Source of the DNA: Saprospiraceae bacterium
GTDB lineage: Bacteria; Bacteroidota; Bacteroidia; Chitinophagales; Saprospiraceae
DNA: 43,555 bases
Assembly (NCBI GenBank): GCA_024103005.1
Contig: JAGFJA010000065.1
Coordinates: forward strand, 1-43,555
Direction of reading: 5' to 3'
Part shown: piece after piece, positions 26,296-34,567 of the stretch
Layout of the letters: each line of letters begins with the position of its first letter
How positions within the stretch are numbered: the first letter of the stretch is position 1
The notes under the pieces: model-generated
What the model was told of the DNA's origin: nothing
The model's input: the letters and a program-made list of their open reading frames with translations, nothing else
The model's database searches: none
Made by a program: the position numbers and the translations under genes

Positions 26296-27141
26296 GTGAA
26301 AATTGTTGTAGATCTCGGCGGGACAAAAGGTGACTGGCGCTTTATTTCCGATAAGGGGCTTGTAGATACTGCCCAGACAAGGGGATTTAACCCTGCTTTA
26401 CATAGCATGTGGGATCTGGAGCAGATTATCAAGTCTGATCTTCCGCCTCAGGCCGAACCAATTAAACAAGTCTATTATTACGGAGCAGGCGTCGGAGGTG
26501 AGCTGACACATCATTCGCTGGAGACCCTGCTCAGGACGTTATTACATGCCGATTATATAGAAATAAATTCTGATCTCATGGCTGCCTGTCGCGCCACCTG
26601 TCAACATCAGGAAGGTATTGTTTCCATCCTGGGGACAGGTTCTTCATCATGCCTTTATGACGGCCATAAGGTGACGGATATCATACCGTCATTGGGGTAT
26701 ATTGCCGGGGATGAAGGTGCCGGAAGTTGTCTGGGTAAGCGTATATTACAGGCGTATTATTACAGAGAGATGCCGGAAGAGTTGAATAGGGAGTATGAGC
26801 AGACTTATGCTTTTACAAGAGATGAGCTCCTTGAGAATATCTATCGCCGCCCGGGAGCTAACAGTTACCTTGCTTCTTTTGCCAATTTTGCATTGACCCA
26901 AAAAGAACACCCGTTTATAGACAAGATAATCCGGAACGAGTTTGACGATTTTGTCAGACGACATCTGTTAAAATATTTTAAAGCAAGGCAATATAAGTGT
27001 CACTTTGTAGGCAGTATTGCCTGGTTTTTACAGGATCCGTTGAAGAAGATTTTGGCTTTGCATGGCCTCACACTGGGAAGAGTTATCAGGAAACCTATTG
27101 ACGATCTTGTTTTTTATCACAATCATACATCTCAGAATTAA
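26296..27141 (+). CDS. BadF/BadG/BcrA/BcrD-type ATPase, N-acetylglucosamine-kinase-like
   Basis: 281-residue ASKHA-fold kinase. VVDLGGTKGDWRF is the phosphate-1 motif, ILGTGSSSCLYDG phosphate-2, and IAGDEGAGSCLGKR a conserved block of GlcNAc/glucosamine kinases in this family. Known members phosphorylate amino sugars with ATP, feeding peptidoglycan recycling or chitin use. The GTG start at 26296 follows a consensus promoter by about 18 bases; the resulting leader is very short. pfkA starts 12 bases after its stop, so the two sugar-phosphorylating enzymes are cotranscribed. Confidence 0.85.
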   Translation: MKIVVDLGGTKGDWRFISDKGLVDTAQTRGFNPALHSMWDLEQIIKSDLPPQAEPIKQVYYYGAGVGGELTHHSLETLLRTLLHADYIEINSDLMAACRATCQHQEGIVSILGTGSSSCLYDGHKVTDIIPSLGYIAGDEGAGSCLGKRILQAYYYREMPEELNREYEQTYAFTRDELLENIYRRPGANSYLASFANFALTQKEHPFIDKIIRNEFDDFVRRHLLKYFKARQYKCHFVGSIAWFLQDPLKKILALHGLTLGRVIRKPIDDLVFYHNHTSQN

Positions 27142-27153
27142 AATATTTATTGG

Positions 27154-28128
27154 ATGATAAAGAGAGTTGGAGTATTAACATCAGGAGGTGATTCCCCGGG
27201 AATGAATGCTGCCATCCGCGCAACAGCCAGGGCTGCCATCTATTATGGGCTGCATATTTATGGTTTTAAGAATGGTTATGAAGGCCTGATTGACGGGAAT
27301 TTTACACGTCTGGAAAAGGGAGATGTCGGTAACATTATCCAACGAGGAGGAACCATCCTGAAAACGTCGAGAAGTCAGCGGTTTATGACGCCGGAGGGAA
27401 GACAGCAGGCTTACGAAACCCTGCTTGCCAATAATATTGACGCCCTTGTCGTCATAGGAGGGAATGGCACATTGACAGGGGCCTCACTCTTCATGAATGA
27501 ATTTGACATTCCGGTAATCGGCATACCCGGCACGATAGATAATGACCTGTCAGGTACAGACTATACGATAGGTTTTGATACGGCCATCAATACGGCTATC
27601 GAAGCTGTAGATAAAATTAGGGATACCGCTGACTCGCACAACAGGCTCTTTTTCGTTGAGGTGATGGGGCGGCATTCAGGGCATATCGCTATGTACACTG
27701 GTATTGCCAGTGGAGCCGGTAATGTTCTGGTACCCGAAATAGACGCCAATCTGGATGAGCTCATACACACTTTAAAATTGGCTCATAAAAGGGACAAACT
27801 ATTTTCCATCATCATTGTGGCAGAAGGTTGTCACCTGGGGGGAGCACAAGATGTGGCAAACAAAGTCCTTGAGCACATTACCAATGTTGATGCAAAAGTG
27901 ACTGTAATCGGTCACCTGCAACGTGGCGGGGCGCCATCCTGCCAGGATAGAGTTCTGAGTAGCCGCCTTGGGTATGCTGCTATATATGGATTGATGCACG
28001 GTGAGAAGGGTGTGATGGCAGGAGTCATCAACAATAAGGTTGTATTTACACCTATAGATAAAGCAGTATCCGAGCCGAAGGTATTTACCGATGACTTTAT
28101 TAAACTGGCGAATATTCTTGCTATCTGA
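27154..28128 (+). CDS. pfkA: ATP-dependent 6-phosphofructokinase
   Basis: 324 residues, the usual length for bacterial PfkA. LTSGGDSPGMNAAIRA binds ATP, PGTIDNDLSGTDYTIGFDTA holds the catalytic TIDND motif, MGRHSGHIA binds fructose 6-phosphate and GHLQRGGAPSCQDR completes the effector/substrate site. Gly in the GGNGT block (rather than Asp) is consistent with ATP rather than pyrophosphate use. It phosphorylates fructose 6-phosphate to the 1,6-bisphosphate, the committed step of glycolysis. Second gene of the operon with the sugar kinase. Confidence 0.96.
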   Translation: MIKRVGVLTSGGDSPGMNAAIRATARAAIYYGLHIYGFKNGYEGLIDGNFTRLEKGDVGNIIQRGGTILKTSRSQRFMTPEGRQQAYETLLANNIDALVVIGGNGTLTGASLFMNEFDIPVIGIPGTIDNDLSGTDYTIGFDTAINTAIEAVDKIRDTADSHNRLFFVEVMGRHSGHIAMYTGIASGAGNVLVPEIDANLDELIHTLKLAHKRDKLFSIIIVAEGCHLGGAQDVANKVLEHITNVDAKVTVIGHLQRGGAPSCQDRVLSSRLGYAAIYGLMHGEKGVMAGVINNKVVFTPIDKAVSEPKVFTDDFIKLANILAI

Positions 28129-28246
28129 GAAGCGTTGATTTTACAGCGACTCCGGGCTAATTCTGAACAATTTATTACTAAATCTTATTACATATTTTCA
28201 AAGGGTGAAGTTCAGATAGATTTACCCAATAATAAATCATTGTAGT

Positions 28247-29284
28247 ATGGAATTAGGTATCGGCATGTTTGGTGACTTGAGTTATAACCCTCAGACCAAC
28301 AATTATCAGAAAGTATCAGAAAGGCTTAAGGAAATTATTGAAGAAGTCAAATTGGCAGATGAGCTGGGTATAGATTCATTTTCTATGGGAGAGCATCATC
28401 GGGAAGATTATGCTGTTCCGTCTCCGGAAATAATTCTTGCAGCACTCGCTACCACCACGCACCATATCAGGCTGACCAGCGGTGTAAATGTCATCAGTTC
28501 GGCAGATCCGGTAAAGCTTTTTCAGGATTATGTAATGATAGATATGTTGTCCGGTCATCGTGTGGAAATAATGGCCGGAAGGGGCAGTTTCATAGAATCC
28601 TTTCCGATATTCGGCTATAATCTGGCGGATTATAACCAGTTGTTTGAAGAGAAATTGGGTCTCTTACTCGAACTGAGATCAAAAGAGGTAATCAACTGGC
28701 AGGGAGAATTCAGGCCTGCATTGCACAATCAGATTATTTATCCGCGACCTGAAAGGGAGATTCCTGTGTCCATAGCCGTAGGAGGCACACCTTCGTCTGT
28801 GCTGCGAGCGGCCACTCTGGGATTGCCCATCGTATTTGCCATCATCGGCGGTAATCCGGCACAATTCAAGCCGCTCATCGATTATTACAAAGAGGTATAT
28901 CACCTTCACGGTCATGATTCCAACCTCATGCGGATTGGCGTACATTCGCATACCTTTGTGGGAGATTCATCTGATGCTGTCGTCAGGGATTACTTCCCCC
29001 TGTATGCACACGCCATGAATAAGATAGGCAGGGAAAGAGGCTGGGGCAGTAGTTACACTCAGACTTCATTTATGGCCGGAATGGGAATCAATGGTGCACT
29101 GTATATGGGTGAGGCGGACCATGTAGCAGAAAAAATTATCAGGACGCTTGAACTGTTTGAAATAGATCAATACATAGCACATCTGGATGTAGGCGGGCCA
29201 TCACACCTCCAGATTATGAAAACCATAGAGCTTTATGGCACGAAGGTGATGCCTGTCGTAAAAAAACATTTTGGTTCTGACTAA
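28247..29284 (+). CDS. LLM-class flavin-dependent oxidoreductase (luciferase-like)
   Basis: 345-residue TIM-barrel protein of the bacterial luciferase superfamily. MELGIGMFGDL, DSFSMGEHHREDYAVPSPEIILAALA-type start (GEHH block near 44-47) and RLTSGVNVISSADPVK are characteristic, as is AGRGSFIESFPIFGY. Members use reduced FMN or F420 to oxidise varied substrates; the subgroup with this N-terminus is common in Bacteroidota and usually lacks an assigned substrate. It lies 118 bases after pfkA with no visible promoter or terminator between, so read-through is possible. Confidence 0.87.
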   Translation: MELGIGMFGDLSYNPQTNNYQKVSERLKEIIEEVKLADELGIDSFSMGEHHREDYAVPSPEIILAALATTTHHIRLTSGVNVISSADPVKLFQDYVMIDMLSGHRVEIMAGRGSFIESFPIFGYNLADYNQLFEEKLGLLLELRSKEVINWQGEFRPALHNQIIYPRPEREIPVSIAVGGTPSSVLRAATLGLPIVFAIIGGNPAQFKPLIDYYKEVYHLHGHDSNLMRIGVHSHTFVGDSSDAVVRDYFPLYAHAMNKIGRERGWGSSYTQTSFMAGMGINGALYMGEADHVAEKIIRTLELFEIDQYIAHLDVGGPSHLQIMKTIELYGTKVMPVVKKHFGSD

Positions 29285-29383
29285 ACGCTTGAAACGCACT
29301 AAAACAGACGATTGACAAAGAATGAGTTATTTACAGGTTAAAAGTTGAAAGTTTTTCAAATAATTCTAAAATATTGAGGTGTG

Positions 29384-29446
29384 AAGACTGCACCGGAAAG
29401 TACGACCTAAAAACCAATTCTTAAATATAAAGAATGGAGCAGTCTT
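29384..29446 (+). terminator. Nested stem-loop, candidate terminator of the luciferase-like gene
   Basis: AAGACTGC (29384-29391) pairs perfectly with GCAGTCTT (29439-29446), enclosing an inner hairpin ATTCTT/AAGAAT (29417-29422 with 29430-29435). TTCTTATTAATTATTT follows. The large loop is unusual for a simple terminator; a structured leader of the next gene is the alternative. Confidence 0.4.
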
Positions 29447-29515
29447 TCTTATTAATTATTTGGTGATAAAATAAGTTTCACATTAAGTTTTGATATGTAC
29501 ATCCGTCTTATAAAT

Positions 29516-30040
29516 ATGAAAAAAGGAAGGCTATTAATCCTTTTCTTTATTGTAATCCTGGCATCAGATCAGGGACATACTCAGGTAAGATATTCATTAA
29601 AAGCGGAAACGGGATATTTAAACTATCGGAACAAGACAATTCAGGTGGATCCAGGTCCGGACTGGAAAGGATATTATTTAAACGGAGAGAACGGTATCGA
29701 TATAAGTGTCGTAAACGGCATTGACATTAATAACAGATTTTTTGCAGGCCTTGGACTCGGATATGTGAATTTTGAAGGAATAAAAGGCCTCCTTATTTTC
29801 GCCAACCTGGAAATTTTACCTTTAAAAACATTATTATCACCCGTTGTGGATATAAAATTCGGGTATAGTCATATCCGGAACCAATATGAAAACGGCACGG
29901 GTACAGGATTTGGAGAACTATCCGGTGGACTGAATTACAGACTTTCTGACAGCTTCAATATTTTTGCAAAATCAGGTATTTCACTGACCCAGCAGTCATG
30001 GTTTGTCCCTTTTAGATTAGGCATTTGCTATAATAGGTAA
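29516..30040 (+). CDS. Outer-membrane-type beta-barrel protein, unknown function
   Basis: 174 residues from ATG 29516 (MKKGRLLILFFIVILASDQGHTQ, a Sec signal peptide). The mature sequence alternates short amphipathic strands with polar turns (FFAGLGLGYVNFEG, VDIKFGYSHIRN, GFGELSGGLNYRLSDSFNIFAKSGISL) and ends near an aromatic residue (FRLGICYNR), as in small OmpA/OmpW-like barrels. No specific family recognised. ATG 29495 would add seven residues before the signal peptide and is less likely. A remnant of another gene lies downstream. Confidence 0.68.
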   Translation: MKKGRLLILFFIVILASDQGHTQVRYSLKAETGYLNYRNKTIQVDPGPDWKGYYLNGENGIDISVVNGIDINNRFFAGLGLGYVNFEGIKGLLIFANLEILPLKTLLSPVVDIKFGYSHIRNQYENGTGTGFGELSGGLNYRLSDSFNIFAKSGISLTQQSWFVPFRLGICYNR

Positions 30041-30194
30041 AAAGGAATTGTACACGCTGCAATGAAGCCCCAATCCGGCTTCGCCAGTAAATGGTAGTTA
30101 AAAAGAATAACCTTTTTTACAAACATTTTCCCCAGATAAAAAAAAGGGGATTATTTTAGAACCTGAATCTTCACAATTCAAACTCAGATGTTAA

Positions 30195-30479
30195 AATATA
30201 TATTCTGTCAGTACCATCCCCGACCTTCCCTATGCGAGTGACATCAATATGGTCGAATCCAATGGCAAACTCAAGGCAGTATATACATAAAATGGAACGG
30301 TAAGTGAGGATAAGCTCAAAACGGAATTTCAATGGTGGCAATTGTCGCCTGACCTTTCCAATCAAAAAATGATAAGTACGGATTCCAATATACCGGTACA
30401 ACCTGATGTCAAAGTATGCGTGAAAGTGTATGACACACAGGGCAGGAGCTGGATGTTTATCTCCGGTAATTATAGATAA
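30195..30479 (+). pseudogene. Decayed C-terminal fragment of an unidentified protein
   Basis: A single frame from 30195 to the TAA at 30477-30479 reads as plausible protein (for example LPYASDINMVESNGKL before and QPDVKVCVKVYDTQGRSWMF after) but is broken by an in-frame TAA at 30288-30290. Just upstream, a different frame gives NSDVKIYILSV, which runs into the same sequence, suggesting a frameshift near 30208. The ending resembles C-termini of secreted Bacteroidota proteins, but no family is recognised. A stop-codon sequencing error is the alternative. The rest of the gap (30041-30194 and 30480-30593) shows only a weak hairpin, CCCC/GGGG at 30130-30149. Confidence 0.45.
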
Positions 30480-30593
30480 GCCAGGATAATGGCATAAACA
30501 GTAATAAAGAAAGTATATCCGTCATGCAGTGAATATGCCTTTTAAGGAAAATATTTTGTAAGGTTATAATACAATGTAACGGGTTTCTTCCAA

Positions 30594-31739
30594 TTAGCTC
30601 GTTTGTACACGCGAAAGGACAATTTCTTTTGCACACAAATCAGGGAAGGCTTCCGGCGTACTTGCAGCACATGTGATGCCCATCCGGGTGAATTCTTCTG
30701 CAAATTCGGTATTCCATACACCTTTGCCTTCCTTATTAAGAGCAAGGATGGTCAGGAATTTACGGAAAGAGGACGCCGCCCTTTTAGCAACCCGGAGCAA
30801 CTTAGATTCATCCGTAGTCTCATCCAGATCGGAAATCAGGAGAAGGAGCGTTCTGTCTGGATTGGGGCAAACCTGAAGTGCATATTCGAGTGCTGTTCCG
30901 ATATCGGTTCCGCCTCCCAGATTAGTTGAAAACAAGATGTCCACCGGATCATCTATCATGTCGGTCAAGTCCACCACGCCTGTGTCAAACAGGATGAGAA
31001 AGGTTTTAAGTGCCGGTATCCTGTTGAAGATAGCAGCATAGATGGCAGCATAAATCAGTGAATCATACATGGAACCTGACTGGTCTACGAGGATGCAGAT
31101 GGTGTCGATGGATTTTTGCCGGTTTTGTCTGCCTATAAGGGTTTCCGGGATGATGGATTTGTTTTCGGGACGGAAGGTATGAAGGTTTTTCATGATGGTT
31201 TTAGACCAGTTGATATGGTTGTATTTGGGCTTATGATTGATGATGGGCGACCTGAGTGCGAGACCTATTGTTTTGGCGGTATCAAAGGCAAAGAGGTCTG
31301 TCAGCTTCTTTGCCAGGGCATCTATAATTAATCGGGCTTTGTGCTTCGCCACATCCGGTAACAGGCCCTTCATCTGAAGAATGGTGACTGCCAGCTGTAC
31401 ATCAGGAACGATGAGCTCCAACATGGAATCGTTTTGAAGGAGCAACTTCAGGCCGTGTTTACGGATTGCATCTTTTTGAATAATGGTACTAATATTTCCC
31501 GGAAAGTGGAAGTCAATCGTTTTAAGCCAATCATTGACCTGAAAATTTCTTTCTTTGGAAGATCCGCCTTCACTTCCATAGACCCACGTCAGCGCCTTGT
31601 CGATAGTCTGCTCCTCTTCGGTCCACTCAACTTCTTCAAAGTCTTTATCTTTTTCAGGATTACCACTCAGGATAAGTGACCATTTCTTTAGAAGATCCGA
31701 CCGACTGTCTGAGGCCGACCGGATGAGATCTTCCTGCAT
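30594..31739 (-). CDS. VWA domain protein (CoxE-like)
   Basis: 381 residues, no signal peptide or membrane segment. The C-terminal half is a von Willebrand factor A domain with a complete metal-ion-dependent adhesion site: ILVDQSGSMYDS (DxSxS), GGGTDIGTAL (Thr) and LISDLDET (Asp). The N-terminal half is alpha-helical and unassigned. Related CoxE-type proteins usually work with a MoxR AAA+ ATPase in assembling metalloenzymes or in stress responses; none is adjacent here. The start is 3 bases after the stop of the GlsB-like gene, implying cotranscription. Confidence 0.85.
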   Translation of the reverse strand: MQEDLIRSASDSRSDLLKKWSLILSGNPEKDKDFEEVEWTEEEQTIDKALTWVYGSEGGSSKERNFQVNDWLKTIDFHFPGNISTIIQKDAIRKHGLKLLLQNDSMLELIVPDVQLAVTILQMKGLLPDVAKHKARLIIDALAKKLTDLFAFDTAKTIGLALRSPIINHKPKYNHINWSKTIMKNLHTFRPENKSIIPETLIGRQNRQKSIDTICILVDQSGSMYDSLIYAAIYAAIFNRIPALKTFLILFDTGVVDLTDMIDDPVDILFSTNLGGGTDIGTALEYALQVCPNPDRTLLLLISDLDETTDESKLLRVAKRAASSFRKFLTILALNKEGKGVWNTEFAEEFTRMGITCAASTPEAFPDLCAKEIVLSRVQTS

Positions 31740-31742
31740 TAT

Positions 31743-31979
31743 CTATTTTTTAGAAAAAAGACTAACGATCCAGCAAACGAGGAAGGCGCCTACAACGGCG
31801 GATAAAAATGTCCATGAGCCGCTAAATCCCAGTTTTTCGAAAATCCACCTTCCAAGAGAGCCACCCAATAAACCTAAGATGATATTGACAATTATGCCAC
31901 TTCCCCTTCCTTTAAACAATAAACTACCTAAAAAGCCGGCAACACCACTGATGATGAGTGTCCAAATCCAATCTCCCAT
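31743..31979 (-). CDS. GlsB/YeaQ/YmgE-family small membrane protein
   Basis: 78 residues, three hydrophobic segments, glycine-rich (SGIIVNIILGLLGGSLGRWIF), matching the transglycosylase-associated/GlsB-YeaQ family of stress-induced inner-membrane proteins. The precise role is unknown. It is first in a two-gene unit with the VWA protein downstream and is divergent from the lipoprotein gene at 32073; the 93-base intergenic region must hold both promoters. Confidence 0.85.
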   Translation of the reverse strand: MGDWIWTLIISGVAGFLGSLLFKGRGSGIIVNIILGLLGGSLGRWIFEKLGFSGSWTFLSAVVGAFLVCWIVSLFSKK

Positions 31980-32072
31980 AATAATTTTATTTAAAAAGTT
32001 AATAAATACTAGTGTTCAAAATAATGATTGTACCTTACTCATTTAATTCTAGTAATCAAATATAATAAACAA

Positions 32073-32504
32073 TTGAAAAATAACATAAACGGATATGTGT
32101 TGACGGCTTTTTTGGCAAGTTTTTTATTTTTGATCGGTTGCGGACAGAAGAGGAAAGACTGGAACAATCCGGTAAAAATTTATGATACGCTGTGTTCCTG
32201 TAAAAACAAGGATGGGCGTACCATAGATATAGCTTTGCAAAAAATGCTCAGGGACAATAACATCCCTGCCGGCAATACAGACCAAATCAATACCTGGATG
32301 AATGCTCATCCCGACCAATTTATCCAATTTATTCAAACAGATTTTATGGCAGATTCTGTTTATATGCAGGAGTTTTATGCTGCTAGGGATACGCTCGTCG
32401 CTCATGGATCTACCATGGCTACCAAGGGTGTTTTTGAAGAATTGTTTTCCGTCAAGGTTAAATATCCGGGATGTGTGGCTGCCATGCACCTGCTATATCA
32501 ATAA
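32073..32504 (+). CDS. Putative lipoprotein, unknown function
   Basis: 143 residues from TTG 32073. The leader (KNNINGYVLTAFLASFLFLIGC) ends in the lipobox LIGC, so the mature protein would be lipid-anchored. The body is helical with DTLCSCKNKDGRTIDIALQKML and two further Cys near the C-terminus (PGCVA). No family recognised. The frame opens upstream with another TTG at 32028, but the 32073 start gives a normal-length signal peptide. It converges with the urea transporter gene. Confidence 0.6.
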   Translation: MKNNINGYVLTAFLASFLFLIGCGQKRKDWNNPVKIYDTLCSCKNKDGRTIDIALQKMLRDNNIPAGNTDQINTWMNAHPDQFIQFIQTDFMADSVYMQEFYAARDTLVAHGSTMATKGVFEELFSVKVKYPGCVAAMHLLYQ

Positions 32505-32545
32505 TTATAATTAAGGAATGGGGCATGAGATGTATTGACCTGGTT

Positions 32546-33406
32546 TTAAGCCATTTGGCCTGACATCAGATTTCTTATGTAAGTAATAATTCCGGCCGCC
32601 AACACAAAGGGGAATGTCAATTGCATATATCCATAAGTTATCATCCAGACGCTGATGATGATTGACAGCATAACGGCAATCAGGACCCACAATCCGTCTT
32701 TGAATTTATCTCCGGCAAAGGTGATGGCACAAAGCGTCGCATTAAATCCAAGCAGACCATTGTAGATCAACTGATTGTCCAACTGGAGATAGGCACCTAC
32801 GCAGCTGCCTGTTACAGCTCCCGCCAATCCGTATAAGGCAGCAATCGGCTTACTGGTGAAGACGCCGAGAAAAAATAAAATGCCGGATATAATTCCACTT
32901 TGGAAAATCACCTGTCCATATCCTCTGAAAACAAAATAGATGCTTTCTTCAGGCTCAATGGTTGTGGTCGCCATTTCTGCCTGCATTTCCGGCCAATAAG
33001 TACGGATCAGGAAAACAAAGGCCCAGGTGACTAAAACAAAAGGAAGAGTATAGACTGCCAATTTTTTAACCATAAAAAAATGCTGCATCAAAGTTGTGAT
33101 GACGGATCCGATGATGATAATTACCCAGGTGATGAAGATTGGCTTAAAAAATAACAAGCAGGCAACGCCGAATAATGATGCATTGAAACCATAAAAACCA
33201 AGGAAAATATCCGCAGGGTCAAACTTTAGAAACTGTGCTGTCAGAACTCCCGTTATAGAAGCTAACAGTGCAGCCAATGCCATATAGGCGTCTCCAAACA
33301 TAATGCCTAATAAAAACAGAATACCCGTCACAGGATGGTCCTGGAGCATAATCTGACTCAGGCCATTTAAAATGCGGATAACCGGATTTTTTATTTTAGC
33401 ATCCAT
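32546..33406 (-). CDS. Urea transporter (UT family)
   Basis: 286-residue inner-membrane channel. The family's internal duplication is clear: GLSQIMLQDHPVTGILFLLGI with GFNASLFG in the first half, and GYGQVIFQSGIISGILFFLGV with GFNATLCA in the second, each half with about five hydrophobic segments. UT proteins let urea pass down its gradient. It is somewhat shorter than characterised bacterial UTs, mainly at the ends. No urease or amidohydrolase gene is in the window, so the fate of the urea is unknown. Confidence 0.88.
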   Translation of the reverse strand: MDAKIKNPVIRILNGLSQIMLQDHPVTGILFLLGIMFGDAYMALAALLASITGVLTAQFLKFDPADIFLGFYGFNASLFGVACLLFFKPIFITWVIIIIGSVITTLMQHFFMVKKLAVYTLPFVLVTWAFVFLIRTYWPEMQAEMATTTIEPEESIYFVFRGYGQVIFQSGIISGILFFLGVFTSKPIAALYGLAGAVTGSCVGAYLQLDNQLIYNGLLGFNATLCAITFAGDKFKDGLWVLIAVMLSIIISVWMITYGYMQLTFPFVLAAGIITYIRNLMSGQMA

Positions 33407-33476
33407 TCATCTGTAAGAATCATTTATTTCAAAATTTTAAACAGGAAACTTTAAGAGTTAACCGGCAAATTATAGA

Positions 33477-33548
33477 GCGGAAGACGGGACTCGAACCCGC
33501 CGCCTACAGCTTGGGAAGCTGTCGCTCTGCCAGATGAGCTACTTCCGC
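33477..33548 (-). tRNA. tRNA-Gly (anticodon CCC)
   Basis: On the minus strand a complete 72-base cloverleaf: acceptor GCGGAAG with CTTCCGC, D stem GCTC/GAGC, anticodon stem ACAGC/GCTGT around loop TTCCCAA (anticodon CCC), and T stem with TTCGAGT. The 3' CCA is not encoded. It reads GGG codons. Confidence 0.95.
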
Positions 33549-33586
33549 AGGACGTACTTTGTCGTATTATCAAGGACATCGCCCTC

Positions 33587-33594
33587 CAAAGTTA
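33587..33594 (-). promoter_or_regulatory. TAACTTTG -7 element upstream of tRNA-Gly
   Basis: Exact TAnnTTTG match on the minus strand, 38 bases before the mature tRNA 5' end; no clear -33 box. Confidence 0.4.
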
Positions 33595-33749
33595 CATAAA
33601 TCTGAAAAATGAACCATAAATTTTCGCAGCCTGCATAGTGGGCCAGATAATATGATTAAAGAACTCCTAACGTAAAATTTTGCGGTGATTTATTTTTGAA
33701 AAAGGCAGTTTGATTATGGAGAATTTCTTCAGAAAAATCAGGCCTGCAT

Positions 33750-34112
33750 GAATATTTATACTTTTTCATCATCTCACCCACTTTGCCCTTTTTTTCAACA
33801 TCAATATTTTGGCAGTCTATCCCGAACTCGTTTTGGTACTATCCGGTGAGGGTGATGTTATAGGAGAAGATCAAATTTCCTTCGCGCTTTATTTTGATGT
33901 ACAAGATAATTAATTTGTGATTTCCGGAAGTCTATTGTTCAGGCAATGTACAATTGTAAAAACAAGCGGACATGCACTAAAATAAAATAACCTCTTGCAA
34001 AAATCTTCCTAAAAGACCAACTTCACTTTTAAAAGCCCATAGAATCACACAGGTCGATCCTTAATACCTCTTTTCAACCAGGGTTTATATCGTAGCTCCG
34101 ATGCGTTGCGAG
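33750..34112 (+). repeat. Left copy of a diverged direct repeat flanking the ars operon
   Basis: Paired with 36928-37311 in the same orientation. The best block (33894-33970 against 37096-37172) matches at 69 of 77 positions by eye; the following 140 bases match at roughly three quarters; before 33803 only short matches remain (AATATT..ATAC). Both copies end in a shared TCAACC..GGTTTA.ATCG..CTCCG.TGCG motif. The translated block is related too: this copy reads MYKIINL-stop-FPEVYCSGNVQL where the right copy has MHKIINLQFPEVDYSGYAQL, so this one is more decayed. The rest of the gap, 33549-33749, shows only a candidate tRNA promoter. Confidence 0.75.
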
Positions 34113-34150
34113 TGTATAAAACTTACTTATTATCAGCATACTCATTTCAT

Positions 34151-34567
34151 TTACAAATTATTATCTACAAAATTCTTGCAGTATTTCTTTATTTCTACTC
34201 TAACTTTTCTGAATTGCTCATTGATTTCTTCAACTGTTCCAGTTGCTTTTGCAGGGTCGGGAAAGTTATGATGGAATTTCTTGGCTTTGGTCGGGAAATA
34301 GGGGCAGCGTTCCTTGGCATTGTCGCAAACCGTAATCACAAAATCAAAGTCAATATCGTAATATTCATCAATGTTGTTTGATGTGTGGTTGGATATATCA
34401 ATTCCGTCTTCTTTCATCGTGCAGATTGCTTTAGGGTTTACACCGTGCGTTTCAACTCCTGCACTATAAATAGTTGCTTTATCTCCTGCAAAGTAGCGTA
34501 TATAAGCTTCTGCCATTTGACTTCTGCAACTGTTTCCGGTGCATAACACCAAAATTTTCTTTTTCAT
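34151..34567 (-). CDS. arsC: Thioredoxin-dependent arsenate reductase ArsC
   Basis: 138 residues, low-molecular-weight phosphatase fold. CTGNSCRS (Cys9 nucleophile, Arg15) forms the P-loop and the redox pair is in VITVCDNAKERCPYFP (Cys81, Cys88); FPDPAKATG supplies the acid Asp. This trio defines the thioredoxin-coupled ArsC that reduces arsenate to arsenite. It is the last gene of the operon: its ATG overlaps the stop of acr3 by four bases (ATGA). The left direct repeat begins 39 bases past its end. Confidence 0.94.
   Translation of the reverse strand: MKKKILVLCTGNSCRSQMAEAYIRYFAGDKATIYSAGVETHGVNPKAICTMKEDGIDISNHTSNNIDEYYDIDFDFVITVCDNAKERCPYFPTKAKKFHHNFPDPAKATGTVEEINEQFRKVRVEIKKYCKNFVDNNL

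Noticed and set aside
33477-33548. tRNA-Gly as an integration site for the ars island
   Set aside because: The island lies on the 5' side of the tRNA, whereas integrases use the 3' end; no duplicated tRNA 3' segment and no integrase gene were found.
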